From NCBI GenBank assembly GCA_001602955.1, contig LVAC01000011.1, positions 62,001-126,000 on the forward strand: a stretch of DNA of 64,000 bases, given 5' to 3'. The notes below the pieces were generated by a model. It had not been told where the DNA came from, did no database searches, and saw nothing but the letters and a program-made list of their open reading frames with translations. The first letter of the stretch is position 1; the number at the start of each line of letters is the position of its first letter. This document shows, piece by piece, positions 51,945 through 62,164 of this stretch. A program made the position numbers and the translations under genes. The DNA comes from Sulfurospirillum sp001602955 (GTDB lineage Bacteria > Campylobacterota > Campylobacteria > Campylobacterales > Sulfurospirillaceae).

Positions 51945-52661
51945 AATGATCATCACGCCGGCAACCGGAGCGGAATAACTGAGTCCAAAACTCGTAAAAC
52001 GATCGTAAATCAAAACGGGCGCGGTCATCGGATGGTAAACCAAAATCACCACGGCACCGAACTCTCCGAGTCCTCTCCCCCACATCATCAAACAGCCGTT
52101 AACAATGTCTTTTTTCGCATTGGGCAGAGAAATTGCAAAAAAGACTTTCAGAGGCGTTGCCCCAAGCGTGCGTGCAACTTTTTCGAGCTTAACGTCCACT
52201 TTTTTAAATCCCTCTTTGGCTCCGTTAATCAAAAACGTGGAAGAGAGGAACATCATCGCGATCATAATACCCGTTTCCGTACCGATAAAATGAATCCCCA
52301 AAGCGTTGAAAAAATCGCCCCATAAACCGCTTCCAAATGCCACAAGCAACGCAATTCCCGCCGCGGTATGCGGAATCATAATCGGAATATCAATCAAGGT
52401 TTCTAAAAACGAACGCCCGAAAAAAGTGTGTCGCGCGATCAGATACGCCAAAGGCAGTCCGGTGAACAGCGCAAAGAGAGTCGAGAAAAAAGAGACTTTC
52501 ATCGTCAGCCATACCGAAGCCGCGACATCGGCTTCTTGAATCGTCTTTAAAAGCGTTTTAACGTCGTTTCCGATCAGCATCTTAAACAAAGGAACGGTTA
52601 AAAACAGCAACATCACAAGCCCTAACAGTGCTAAGAACGTCGTAAACCAGTAGCGTCTCAT
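51891..52661 (-). CDS. wtpB: Tungstate/molybdate ABC transporter permease
   Basis: A 256-residue inner-membrane permease with ~6 TM helices and the EAA-type loop (EKVARTLGATPLKVFFAISLPNAKKDIVNG) that contacts the ATPase. It is the third gene of the wtpA-wtpC-wtpB operon. The ATG at 52661 overlaps the ATPase stop as ATGA; a GTG at 52670 is an alternative. ModB would look similar; the binding-protein partner indicates the Wtp type. Confidence 0.88.
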   Translation of the reverse strand: MRRYWFTTFLALLGLVMLLFLTVPLFKMLIGNDVKTLLKTIQEADVAASVWLTMKVSFFSTLFALFTGLPLAYLIARHTFFGRSFLETLIDIPIMIPHTAAGIALLVAFGSGLWGDFFNALGIHFIGTETGIMIAMMFLSSTFLINGAKEGFKKVDVKLEKVARTLGATPLKVFFAISLPNAKKDIVNGCLMMWGRGLGEFGAVVILVYHPMTAPVLIYDRFTSFGLSYSAPVAGVMIILSILVFLSVRFVNNRLR

Positions 52662-53641
52662 AAGTAACACACATCCTTTCGATTAAATCCGATATAAATC
52701 GCTTCTCCCCGATGAATCGAACACCCTTCGTGTTCGCGTTTGATGATTTTGACGAAAAATTGCTCTTCTCCGACCGTAATAAACAATTTAAAATGATCCA
52801 CGATGCCCATGCATTCGTCCAACGTTCCGCTAAAACGATAATCACATGTCAACGTATCTTCTTTGGAAACCATAATGTCGTTCGGATCGATCGAAAAAAG
52901 TTTGCTCGCGTCTTCATCGATAAGTGTCGTCGAAAAAATATTTTTAAAGCCTAAAAATTCGGCAACTTTTAACGAGCTCGGATGAGAAAGCACTTCGTTG
53001 GCGGAGCCGACTTGTTGGACGCATCCGTCCATTACGATAGCGATACGATCCGCCAAATAGGACGCTTCTCGAAAATTGTGAGTGACATGTAGCGTGGTTA
53101 AGCCGTAACGACGATGCACGTCTTTGAGAAATTTCATAATGGCATTTCGAAACGTCGGGTCGATCGCGCTGAGCGGTTCGTCTAGCAGTAAGATTTTGGG
53201 GCGCGCATAGATCGCTCTGGCAATGGCGATACGTTGTTTTTCGCCGCCGGAGAGATTGTCGATGCGACGTTCCAGCAATTTTTCCAATCCTAAAAATTCA
53301 ACCAAATCTTCAAACAAGCTCTCGGCGTCTTCGATCGTCTTATAACGTCCGGCAAAACGGATATTTTCACGTACGCTTAAATTGGGGAAAAGCGCAAAGT
53401 CTTGGTAGACAAATCCGATCGAACGCTCTTCGGGAACTTTGTGCATGATCTCTTCGTTATTAAAAATTAACTTGCCGCCGACTTGGTGTAAGCCGGCAAT
53501 CGATTCTAAAATAACCGTTTTACCCGCACCCGAATGCCCCAAAATCACAAAGTATTCGCCCTCGCCGACGTCGAAGCTAATGTCTTTTAAATCGAACGCC
53601 CCTACTTTACATGTAAGGGCTTGCAAGGAGAGATAACTCAT
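52658..53641 (-). CDS. wtpC: Tungstate/molybdate ABC transporter ATP-binding protein
   Basis: A 327-residue ABC ATPase: Walker A GHSGAGKT, signature LSGGEKQRIAIARA, Walker B ILLLDEPLS, and a switch histidine in LHVTHNF. The C-terminal ~90 residues form a TOBE-like oxyanion-responsive domain (DYRFSGTLDECMG). It energises import of tungstate or molybdate. Its start overlaps the wtpA stop by 4 bp. Confidence 0.9.
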   Translation of the reverse strand: MSYLSLQALTCKVGAFDLKDISFDVGEGEYFVILGHSGAGKTVILESIAGLHQVGGKLIFNNEEIMHKVPEERSIGFVYQDFALFPNLSVRENIRFAGRYKTIEDAESLFEDLVEFLGLEKLLERRIDNLSGGEKQRIAIARAIYARPKILLLDEPLSAIDPTFRNAIMKFLKDVHRRYGLTTLHVTHNFREASYLADRIAIVMDGCVQQVGSANEVLSHPSSLKVAEFLGFKNIFSTTLIDEDASKLFSIDPNDIMVSKEDTLTCDYRFSGTLDECMGIVDHFKLFITVGEEQFFVKIIKREHEGCSIHRGEAIYIGFNRKDVCYL

Positions 53642-54588
53642 TTTTTTCCTAAAATAGAGGCATCACCCGTAATAATCGGCGGATTCATCGCATCTTGACC
53701 GTTTTTCTTCATGATCGCCTGTCCCTCAGGACTCAAAATAAAGTTGACAAATGCCACCGCACCCGCTTTATTGGCAGGAGATTTAGCATTTTCAAAAATA
53801 CTCAAACCGTACACCATCGGCGCGCCGACTTGCTTCTCGACTTCGCCCGGTTTTTTACCGTCGATATTGAACGATACTTCGGAATAGACGTTATCGTATT
53901 TAGCGCTTTTGAGTGAAATAGCTTCGGGGAGCGTAACGTATTTGAGGTGATGTTGATCGGCTACGGATTTATAAATAAACAAATAGTCGTATTGTCCTGC
54001 TTCCAAAAGACCTAAAAGATCGGTCTCTTTCGGTCGAACGACGACTTTTTTAGGGTTTTCTTCTCCGACTTCGTAATGATCGCCGTAATTAAAAAGTGCT
54101 TGATACAAACCGGGTTTGACGTAGTATTTTTCCGCCAACATCGTCACCAACATCGAGCGATAACCGCACGGATCGAGATTCGGGTTTGAATGTCCCACGA
54201 CAACGCCCTCTTTCATAAAAATATCCGTCCAGTTTTTATCGTTAATCTCTTTGGCGAATTTTGATTTGTCGGTATAGGCTAAAACCATTTCGTTGGTCGC
54301 AAACTGCGCATTAAATTTGGCATTATTGGGGATTAACATCGCATCGATCACTTGATAGTCGGCACTGCCCATAACGTCCGCCGCACGTCCAAGATCGGTT
54401 ACTTTACGCGCTGCGGCGATACTGCCGCTGGGTTCTCTTTGCACGTCATACTGCGGGTATTTTTCTTCAAACACTTTTTCGATCTCCGCAAACGGCACCG
54501 AAAGGCTTCCGGCATGTAAAACGACGATAGGCTCTTTTGCCAACAAAAACGACGCCGCTAAGGCACTGAGTAACCATATTTTTTTCAT
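53638..54588 (-). CDS. wtpA: WtpA-type tungstate/molybdate-binding protein
   Basis: A 316-residue periplasmic binding protein with a Sec signal (MKKIWLLSALAASFLLAKEP). The sequence VVLHAGSLSVPFAEIEKVFE, QREPSGSIAAARKVTDLG, ATNEMVLAYTDKSKF and NPNLDPCGYRSML closely follows the WtpA pattern rather than ModA or TupA. WtpA proteins bind tungstate with very high affinity. The ATG at 54588 follows AAGGAG. The genomic neighbours FDH and AOR are typical tungsten enzymes. Confidence 0.9.
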   Translation of the reverse strand: MKKIWLLSALAASFLLAKEPIVVLHAGSLSVPFAEIEKVFEEKYPQYDVQREPSGSIAAARKVTDLGRAADVMGSADYQVIDAMLIPNNAKFNAQFATNEMVLAYTDKSKFAKEINDKNWTDIFMKEGVVVGHSNPNLDPCGYRSMLVTMLAEKYYVKPGLYQALFNYGDHYEVGEENPKKVVVRPKETDLLGLLEAGQYDYLFIYKSVADQHHLKYVTLPEAISLKSAKYDNVYSEVSFNIDGKKPGEVEKQVGAPMVYGLSIFENAKSPANKAGAVAFVNFILSPEGQAIMKKNGQDAMNPPIITGDASILGKK

Positions 54589-54723
54589 ATACAACTCCTT
54601 TTAAAATATGTATTTTTTGCATAATCACACTGCGCGAGGGGCTTCAAATGAAGCGCGCGCTCACACGAGGCGTATCGGAAAATCTTACCCTATTTGTATA
54701 GCGACAAAATAGCCGATACTGTT

Positions 54724-55461
54724 TTAATCTTTAAATTCTTTTTTATTTCTCGGTCTTAAGAATAACTCTTTAAAGCGTTCGTTTGCATAATTTTCGATGT
54801 CCGCTTGGAGTTTGCGGTAGTTGTCCATATACTCTTTGGCAACGAGGGTGAGTTTCGTACCCGCGTCTTCTCCGCCGCCTTGTTTGGTTTCAACCATCAC
54901 GTCGTTGATGTTTTTCTGTAAAATCTTAATATGCGTCCATGCTTTTTTATAGTTCATACCGATTTTTTCGGATGCCTTGGCGATAGAGCCTTCTTGCTCG
55001 ATCAACTCTAAAATTTCGGTTTTCCCTTTGCCGAAAAGCAATTCGCCCTCGGCGTTTTCAATCCACGTTTTGGTTTTAACGTAAAGCCTCGGACGTCTTT
55101 TCTCGGTAAAACATCCCAAAGAACAATACGTCACGTCGATATTTTTTTCCTTGAGCGTTCCTCGAATTTTTTTCAACCCGATACCCGAAGCCTGCGCGCG
55201 TGCGGCCTGACATGTCACGCGATTTTTATCGTCTAAAAGCGGCGTCAAGCGATTGAGTGCTTCGACGTCGAATACGCCGCCTTCAATCTTACCGAACTGT
55301 CCGAGTTCGCAACGATCGATGCGTATTTCAAGAGCTTTGGCGGCATCGCCGACTTCGCGGATCGGACATTTTAACTTGGCGGCGATTTTATACGCATCGG
55401 AGCAATCGAGCTTCCCGTGTTCGTTCAAATACTGTCGAATCAACGCTTCCATTTCATTCAT
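54724..55461 (-). CDS. ModE-like winged-helix regulator with a Cys-containing N-terminal extension
   Basis: A 245-residue protein. The LysR-like ModE DNA-binding domain is in the C-terminal half (TEILELIEQEGSIAKASEKI, MNYKKAWTHIKILQ). No TOBE/Mop molybdate-binding domains follow it. The N-terminal ~130 residues carry several cysteines (KLDCSD, KLKCPI, DRCELG, TCQAARAQA, TYCSLGC). Its place between fdhD and wtpABC fits control of Mo/W uptake or FDH expression; Campylobacter has a related ModE-like regulator at its fdh locus. What ligand the N-terminal part senses is unknown. Confidence 0.78.
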   Translation of the reverse strand: MNEMEALIRQYLNEHGKLDCSDAYKIAAKLKCPIREVGDAAKALEIRIDRCELGQFGKIEGGVFDVEALNRLTPLLDDKNRVTCQAARAQASGIGLKKIRGTLKEKNIDVTYCSLGCFTEKRRPRLYVKTKTWIENAEGELLFGKGKTEILELIEQEGSIAKASEKIGMNYKKAWTHIKILQKNINDVMVETKQGGGEDAGTKLTLVAKEYMDNYRKLQADIENYANERFKELFLRPRNKKEFKD

Positions 55462-55463
55462 GC

Positions 55464-56255
55464 TTATGCCTCCTCCATCACGATACGATGAGCATGGCGG
55501 TAAACGTTCATCGTATCGCCGCGTACAAAACCGATTAAGGTAAGTCCGAATTTTTCGGCGATCATCAAACCTAAACAGGTCGATGCGGTACGTGACGCTA
55601 AAATAGGAATTTGATGCATGACCGCTTTTGCCACCATTTCCGAAGAGAGTCTGCCGCTAACCATTAAAAAAGCATTGCGCGTATCCACACCCGCCATCAC
55701 GGCTTTACCGACGACTTTATCGATCGTGTTGTGCTGGGCGATGTCTTCGCCGATAAAATAGGTCTTTTCATCGGTAAAAAGTTTTGCCGTATGCACGCAA
55801 CCCGTTTGCTCGTACAACGGACATTCGGTATAAAATCGGCTCATTTCGTAACTCAATTTTTGAGCACTCAGGCAAAAATCGCTTTTGATCACTTTCGCTT
55901 CGATGGCTTCGGGATCGATATTGGCGGTCATACTCTTACCGCATCCGCTAATGACCACGCCTTCGGCGTTGAGCTTGTGAATGTTTGCTTCATTGACTTT
56001 AGCCTCGATACGAACTTGCATACCGTCGTTTAGGAGCTTGAGCGAAAGGACGTCGCTAAATTTTTCGATAATGTTTTCACTCATCAAATAACCGATTGCC
56101 AACGCTTCTTGATCGACGGGTGTTGCCATCAACGCACCCACGCGCTTTTCATTGACGAAAAGTTCCAGTTTAATTTCGCGTACCAGCGTATCGTCTCGCT
56201 CAAAGACCTCTTTGCCTTTAATTTTAGTAATTTTGGTTGAAAAAATCGGTTCCAT
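55464..56255 (-). CDS. fdhD: Formate dehydrogenase accessory sulfurtransferase FdhD
   Basis: A 263-residue protein of the FdhD family (DQEALAIGYLMSENII; VVISGCGKSMTAN; GVDTRNAFLMVSGRLSSEMV; HQIPILASRTAST). It transfers sulfur to the bis-MGD cofactor of formate dehydrogenase. The conserved region contains one cysteine (SGCG), whereas E. coli has CxxC. It is downstream of fdhC and 2 bp before the ModE-like gene. Confidence 0.9.
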   Translation of the reverse strand: MEPIFSTKITKIKGKEVFERDDTLVREIKLELFVNEKRVGALMATPVDQEALAIGYLMSENIIEKFSDVLSLKLLNDGMQVRIEAKVNEANIHKLNAEGVVISGCGKSMTANIDPEAIEAKVIKSDFCLSAQKLSYEMSRFYTECPLYEQTGCVHTAKLFTDEKTYFIGEDIAQHNTIDKVVGKAVMAGVDTRNAFLMVSGRLSSEMVAKAVMHQIPILASRTASTCLGLMIAEKFGLTLIGFVRGDTMNVYRHAHRIVMEEA

Positions 56256-56348
56256 ATTCGTTCCTTCGTTATGCGTTTAGCGCATATTTATCGTCAAAAA
56301 AAGTGTAGCGTACGAAGCTTAATCGTACGCTACATGACACGCTATTTT

Positions 56349-57248
56349 TTAGAACTTACCCTGATTTTTGAGCTTTTTATACCACGTGCTGTGGAGGATT
56401 TTCACTTCCTCTTCTTCCACGTAACCCGTGATAATACTTTGCACCGCACCTTTAATGGCAAACATTGACATGTAAACATGCGTGATGAAGAGCGCAACGA
56501 CCGCAAAACCCATAACGTTATGGATAATCGCGGCGGCACGTAACATGTCGATTTGACTCATGCCCGTTAGATTATGGAGCATTTCCATTTTAAAGTCAAG
56601 AAAAAACATAAACGCACCGCTTAAAATCATCGTAATGCCGCCAAGGATTGCTACCCAATACCACATCTTTTGACCCGCGTTAAATTTTCCCGCAAGGATG
56701 GGTTTTTTCTCTTTGGAGAGGTAACCGCCTAGGATCATAAACCATTTAACGTCATCAAGGTTAAAAAGAGCTTCTTTGAGCCACATCAATGCCATCGGAA
56801 TGACGACAATCGTAAAAGGAACCGTAAAGAGTCCGTGTAAATTTTTACAAAATCTCACGAACATTCCTCCGCCGAAGAAGTCACCGAAAACGATCACGAA
56901 TCCCGTCGGGACGATCACGATAAAGCTAATCGCCGCGATTTGGTGGATAATACGGTTATACAGATTAAAGGCGTAGTATTTCTTTTCACTGTGCGGAAAT
57001 ACTTTAGGCCCTATAATCTTATAATGAAGGAAAAAAGCTCCCGGTACGCCGATTAAGATGCCTAAGAATATCCATGCAAAGTAGTGATGTTGGAGCATGG
57101 TAAACAAGGGGCCTAATTTCAAGCTCTCTTCTTGTCCGTATCCTAAGATATTTTGTATGCGCATCTCACCCCATATTTGGCTATCGACGGCAAATGCCGC
57201 CGATGCCAACGCTAGGGTCGCAATGAACATGTAAAGGTATTTTTTCAT
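56349..57248 (-). CDS. fdhC: Formate dehydrogenase cytochrome b subunit
   Basis: A 299-residue protein with an N-terminal signal (KKYLYMFIATLALASAAFA) and four further TM helices. Histidines in LYNRIIHQIAAISFI, ILGGITMIL-region helices and HNVMGFAVVALFITHVYM fit b-haem ligands. It anchors FDH and passes electrons to menaquinone. The ATG at 57248 follows AAAGGAG. Confidence 0.9.
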   Translation of the reverse strand: MKKYLYMFIATLALASAAFAVDSQIWGEMRIQNILGYGQEESLKLGPLFTMLQHHYFAWIFLGILIGVPGAFFLHYKIIGPKVFPHSEKKYYAFNLYNRIIHQIAAISFIVIVPTGFVIVFGDFFGGGMFVRFCKNLHGLFTVPFTIVVIPMALMWLKEALFNLDDVKWFMILGGYLSKEKKPILAGKFNAGQKMWYWVAILGGITMILSGAFMFFLDFKMEMLHNLTGMSQIDMLRAAAIIHNVMGFAVVALFITHVYMSMFAIKGAVQSIITGYVEEEEVKILHSTWYKKLKNQGKF

Positions 57249-57259
57249 TGCGGCTCCTT

Positions 57260-57862
57260 TCATTGGTTTTTATACGCCTTATCCCATACCAACGGATTGC
57301 TTGCGCCTTTTGCGCGGGAGGAGACACGGGTTCGGATAATGGCAGAGACCGATTCGGAGTCTCCGACCAAAAGTGCTTTGGTAGAACACATCGCCGCGCA
57401 TACGGGTACTTTTCCCTCAGCGATTCTATTTTGACCGTAAAGATGTCGCTCTTTTTCAGAGTTCGTCTCAAGTGGTCCTCCGGCACACATAGTACATTTA
57501 TCCATCGCTCCTTTAGCCCCGAAAATCCCTTCACGCGGAAATTGCGGTGCGCCGAAAGGACATGCGTACAAGCAGTAGCCGCAACCGATACATTTTTCTT
57601 TATCGTGTAAAACGATGCCGTCTTCACGAATGTAGAAACAATCGACCGGACAGACTTGCTCACACGGCGCGTCGGTACAGTGCATGCAGGCAATCGACGT
57701 GGAAAACTCTTTTCCGGGGATGCCTTCGTTGATCGTAATCACTTTTCGTCTTGCGATCCCTACGGGCAGCTCATGCGCTTCCGCGCACGCTACCGAACAT
57801 CCGTCGCACTCGATACATCGGTGCTCATCACAGTAAAATTTCATTCTTGCGTATTCCATCAT
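57260..57862 (-). CDS. fdhB: Formate dehydrogenase iron-sulfur subunit
   Basis: A 200-residue ferredoxin-type subunit with four cysteine groups (CIECDGCSVAC; CMHCTDAPCEQVCPVDC; CIGCGYCLYACPFG; CTMC plus VCAAMCSTKA), enough for four 4Fe-4S clusters. It links the FdhA active site to the cytochrome b. It is 7 bp after fdhA and is followed closely by fdhC. Confidence 0.93.
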   Translation of the reverse strand: MMEYARMKFYCDEHRCIECDGCSVACAEAHELPVGIARRKVITINEGIPGKEFSTSIACMHCTDAPCEQVCPVDCFYIREDGIVLHDKEKCIGCGYCLYACPFGAPQFPREGIFGAKGAMDKCTMCAGGPLETNSEKERHLYGQNRIAEGKVPVCAAMCSTKALLVGDSESVSAIIRTRVSSRAKGASNPLVWDKAYKNQ

Positions 57863-57869
57863 CCACCCC

Positions 57870-60728
57870 CTACGCTTTCTCTATGCGGCACAAGCCGCCT
57901 TTAGTCTCAGGAATCTGAGTGATGATGTCGTAACCGTAGTTGGTAACGGTGTTAACACTCTCACCGCTTGCATACGGTTTCGTTCCTGCCGGGAAATTGC
58001 CCGTTCGATCCGTACCTTGAAAGTAACCCGCAAAGTGAAACGGCATAAAGACCATATCCGGAAGCACGCTGTACGAATACTTCGCTTTTACTTTAATCTT
58101 CGTACCCTCCGGAGAGTGTACCCACATCATCGTACCGTTTTTAATGCCGTGTTTCAACGCTAAATCCGGATGGATATGGCAAAACATCTCAGGCGTTAAC
58201 GCTGCAATATACTTCGATGCACGGTTTTCGATACCCGCACCGTTCATGGTTACCAAACGTCCCGTGACCATATTGATCGGGAACTCTTTCGCGTAGTCTT
58301 GCGCGCTTTGGACGGAGATATACTTCGTCATAACGCGGAAGTGGTTCGCTTTGTCCGGATAAGCCGGATATTTGGCGACTAAGTCGGTACGCGGAGAGTG
58401 TAGAGGCTCTCGGTGCATCGGAATGTGATCCGGGAAGTTCCAAACGATCGCTCTGGCTTTGGCATTACCGTAAGGGCAAACGCCCGCTTCAAGACATTTT
58501 TGAACCAAAATACCGCTGTTATCGACTTTCCAGTTTGCACCGCATGCCGCTTTTTCTTCTTCGCTTAGCGTAATACCAAGCACTTTTTCGATATTTTCTT
58601 TCGTGATTTCAGGGTATCCCGTTTCGATTTTAGAACCTTTCGGGAAAGAGCCTTTCTCAGCCAAGAGGTTTACGCCGTCTTTCTCCAAACCGAAGTTGTT
58701 TCGAAAGCCCATACCGCCCTCGGATACGGGAATACTTGTATCGTAAAGGTTTGGAGAACCGCCGTGCGTTTTCGTCCAACACGGCCATGGAAGTCCGTAA
58801 AATTCGCCTTTCATCGGTCCCATTCCCGCACCCGTTACTTCATCGAACATATGCCAGTTGTCGGTATGCTTTTTCACGCGCTCCGCCGTCCAGCCTGTTA
58901 AGCCGATGGTTTTGATGATACGTGCGATTTCGTTGGTCGCATCTTCCGGCCACGTAAAGTTCGTTTTACCCGGAATCGTCTCAAGTTTTCCGTCTTTCGT
59001 CTCTTGCATCAACATACCTTTGGTATATTGCTCATAAAAACCTAAACGCTTGGCGAGTTCAAACATAATCTCTTGATCGGGCTTGCTCTCATACATCGGC
59101 TCGACGACTTTGTATCGCCATTGCGCACTTCGGTTGGTTGCAACGACTAAGCCGCTCGTTTCAAATTGCGTTGCCGCAGGAAGAATAAAGACATTGTCTT
59201 TTTTGTCGGTCAAAATTGCCGCTTCATTCACGAACGGATCGGCAAGTACGAGCATATCGAGGTTGTCAAGGCCTTCTTTGATTTTGGCTTGTTGCGCAAC
59301 AGAGGTAATACCGTTTCCGAAAACCAAAAGTGCTTTCAGCGGTGTTCCCGCATTTTCTATTTTTTCGTCGGATTTAACGTTTTGCACGCCCGCCCACCAT
59401 CGTGCGAGTGAAAAACCGTTTTTCTCCATCCACGACGCATCTTTAAACTGCTTAACGAGATAATCGTAATCGACACCCCACGACTTGGCAAAATATTTCC
59501 ATGAACCTGCCGCCAAACCGTAATATCCCGGAAGCGAATCGGCAAGACAACCCATATCGGTTGCGCCTTGAACGTTATCGTGACCTCGAAGAATGTTCGT
59601 ACCGCCGCCGGCACGTCCCATATTTCCGAGTGCTAACTGAAGAATCGGAGCCATACGGGTATTGGACGTTCCGATTGTATGTTGCGTCAATCCCATCGCC
59701 CAAATCAACGTTCCTGGACGATTTTTAGCATAAAGCGTCGTAATTTGAATCAACGTATCCGCAGGAACGCCCGTAACGTCGGCAACGACTTCCGGCGTCC
59801 ATTTTGCCGCTTCTTCTCTGATTTTATCCATGCCGAAAACACGTGCATCGACGTATTCTTTATCGTCCCAACCGTTTTTGAAAATAATGTTCAACATACC
59901 GTACATAAACGGAATATCCGTACCGGGACGAATTTGTGCGTAAAGATCCGCTTTCGCCGCCGTTTTAGTAAAACGAGGATCAATAACGATCAGTTTAGAG
60001 TTGTTTAACTCCTGCGCTTTTAAAAAGTGTTGAAAACCGACAGGGTGGTTGACCGCAGGGTTTGCACCGAAAATGATAATGGCCTTTGACTTTTGAATAT
60101 CTCCAAGAGAATTCGTCATCGCACCGTATCCAAATGTATTCGCCACACCGGCGACTGTGGAAGAGTGTCAGATTCTTGCTTGGTGATCGGTATTGTTCGT
60201 GCCGAAAAATGCCGCAAACTTTCTAAAATAATAGGCTTGCTCGTTACTCATTTTCGCCGAGCCTAAAAACTGAACCGCATCAGGACCGTCTTTACTTTTA
60301 AGCTCTTTAAGTTTGCTTGCAATGCGATTTAGCGCATCGTCCCAACTTAAGCGTTTCCATTGGCCGTTTTCTTTGACCATCGGATATTTCAAACGGACTT
60401 CCGATCTGACCATATCGATCATATCGGCACCTTTACAGCAGTGTCCGCCGAGGCTAATCGGGTGATCTTGAGCAACTTCTTGACGCACCCATACGCCGTT
60501 TTGAACTTCTGCGATTACGCCGCATCCTACCGAACAGGACGTACAGATCGTTTTTACTTTTTTACTTCCCGGAAACGGATTTTTGACTTCTTCTTCCGTT
60601 GCCGCTCTGGTGACGTTTTCTCCGGCGAAGCTTGAAGTTGCGCCAAATGTACCGGCAATTGCCGCCATTTTGAGGAAACTTCTTCTACCGACGGTCGTAC
60701 TTAGAGCACGTTGCGTCTCACTCTTCAT
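57870..60728 (-). CDS. fdhA: Formate dehydrogenase catalytic subunit, selenoprotein (UGA read as Sec)
   Basis: A 952-residue Mo/W-bis-MGD enzyme split in a naive reading by an in-frame TGA at 60168-60170, residue 187. It sits exactly where FdhA enzymes have Sec or Cys (DHQARI-U-HSSTVAGVANTFG), and both halves continue in the same frame. It also has a Tat signal (GRRSFLKMAA), an N-terminal 4Fe-4S motif (CTSCSVGCGV and CCKG), and a C-terminal MGD-binding domain. It oxidises formate on the periplasmic side. Tungsten use is plausible given WtpABC nearby. Confidence 0.95.
60143..60170 (-). promoter_or_regulatory. Sec codon of fdhA with candidate SECIS hairpin
   Basis: The minus strand reads TGA, seven bases, then CCACA, loop GTCGCCGG, TGTGG. 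The hairpin starts 7 nt after the UGA inside the coding region, as bacterial SECIS elements do. The stem is short (5 bp), with possible extension. Confidence 0.7.
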
Positions 60729-60745
60729 TACGCTATCCTCCTGTC

Positions 60746-60943
60746 TTAACGGGCAGATTTATAATAATCTTCCCATGCTTGTGTTTTTTTGTACGTCACT
60801 TCTTTTTTCTTTGAGTGACCTACAATAACGCCGTTTGTACCTTTTGAAGCGGAAGAACTTGCTTGTAGCGTTGCAATACCGAGCGTGCTAACGGCACCGG
60901 CAAGTGCGGCTTTTTTCACAAAACCGCGTCGACTCTCGTTCAT
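60746..60943 (-). CDS. Small Tat-signal protein of the formate dehydrogenase operon
   Basis: A 65-residue protein starting at ATG 60943 (AAAGGAGG upstream), with a twin-arginine signal ESRRGFVKKAALAGAV and a short mature part containing VTYKKTQAWEDYYKSAR. A similar tiny Tat protein precedes fdhA in Campylobacter. It may be a FDH assembly or export partner; function is unproven. Confidence 0.75.
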   Translation of the reverse strand: MNESRRGFVKKAALAGAVSTLGIATLQASSSASKGTNGVIVGHSKKKEVTYKKTQAWEDYYKSAR

Positions 60944-61047
60944 AGAATACCTCCTTTGGTGGGGTTCATCTCTTTGACATGTTAACGTTACATGTAAGAG
61001 ATTGCTCAAAAAAACCGACGTTTTCTTGAGCCATCCCTTCAGGATCG

Positions 61048-61812
61048 CTAAGCGTGAGACGCGAGCTTCTTGGCTGCCTTCTCCGCATCGCGTTTGGCTT
61101 TGTTTTCTGCCCTACGTCTTGCTTCGGCACCCGAAACGACTTCTAGAGGTTGCGCTCTGGCAACGCGGTTTTTCTCGCGAAACGGCGGTTGCGCCACTTC
61201 GAAGAAAAGACGCTCAAAAGCGATAAACGCATTCATCACGATCGCTACGGCTTTATAGGCTCGTGCTTTAGGATGTTCGTAAACGTTCACGATAAATTCA
61301 TCGATAAAAGGATTGATCGTTTCCGTAAAGAGGCAATGCGCTAAAGTGTCGTATTCACGTTGATTTGAGAGAATAAGCTCGATAAGATCGTGCATAAACG
61401 TCACAATAAACCCGACGCTATCTTCGTTTTCTTTGAAGTGTTTTTCATCGCGTCTGATGCGTGTTTTGGCTAAAAAGTTTTTGACTTCGAGTTGTTTACG
61501 GCCGCTTTCCAAGCCTTCGTCGTAATACGAAGCCGTATTGCGAACGATGCGATACGAAGGGTTGTGAAAAATATCGTCGTACTCTTGAATCAACGCGCCT
61601 TCGCCTTCTTCAAGGTAGAGTTGTTTGAGCTCTTTTAAAGCCTCGGCGGAATTTTCATCCAAGGGATTAGCAATCATCACGTTGATCGCTTCTAAAATGT
61701 CTTTAAAACGATTTTTATCGGTCGTAAAAACAAACATTTTACTCAAAAAACCGTAGTAGAGTGAACGAGCTTGATTAACCGATGCTTTGTTTATCATGTT
61801 TTTGTTCTCCAT
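61048..61812 (-). CDS. TorD/DmsD-family chaperone for formate dehydrogenase
   Basis: A 254-residue all-helical protein (QARSLYYGFLSKMFVF; EYDDIFHNPSYRIVRNTASYYDEG; DSVGFIVTFMHDLIELILS). This is the TorD-like pattern of chaperones that bind Tat molybdoenzyme precursors. It ends in a Lys/Ala-rich tail (RRRAENKAKRDAEKAAKK). It is the first gene of the fdh operon. An ATG at 61797 behind GGAG is an alternative start. The 352 bp before it (61813-62164) contain no gene I can support; promoter signals there were not resolved. Confidence 0.85.
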   Translation of the reverse strand: MENKNMINKASVNQARSLYYGFLSKMFVFTTDKNRFKDILEAINVMIANPLDENSAEALKELKQLYLEEGEGALIQEYDDIFHNPSYRIVRNTASYYDEGLESGRKQLEVKNFLAKTRIRRDEKHFKENEDSVGFIVTFMHDLIELILSNQREYDTLAHCLFTETINPFIDEFIVNVYEHPKARAYKAVAIVMNAFIAFERLFFEVAQPPFREKNRVARAQPLEVVSGAEARRRAENKAKRDAEKAAKKLASHA

Positions 61813-62164
61813 TTCTTAAAGTCAACAAAACTAGACCGATTTAGTCCGAATTGGTCGACCACGATAATAAAGTCCGAAAACAAGGGAAAACACGGGATCT
61901 TTGTGGAAACATTGCCCTTTTTTTACGGTGCGTTATAGTGTTTCAGTAAACAACCGTTTACCGATTTTGAGAAAATGTACCACAGATTTGCTTAGGTGAA
62001 AATGGAGAAAAAAGAGTAGTATTAAAACTTAAATATTACTTAAATATGCAATTTAAGCATATTACTTTGAGAGTTTTTGCGGATGAAAAAGTATAGTTTA
62101 CAAAAGGTTAAATTTTCCTGAATAACAGGTTTTTTGCCCCTCGGTTCGTGTGAGATCGCAAGGC

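Noticed and set aside
57870..60728. Formate dehydrogenase large subunit split into two genes or broken by a nonsense mutation
   Set aside because: The TGA lies at the known Sec position, both halves share one frame and a hairpin follows; selenocysteine explains it better.
61813..62164. Hairpin CCTGAATAACAGGTTTTTT near 62117 as terminator of the AOR operon
   Set aside because: The T-run is on the plus strand, whereas the operon is read on the minus strand; the 4-bp stem is too weak to support.
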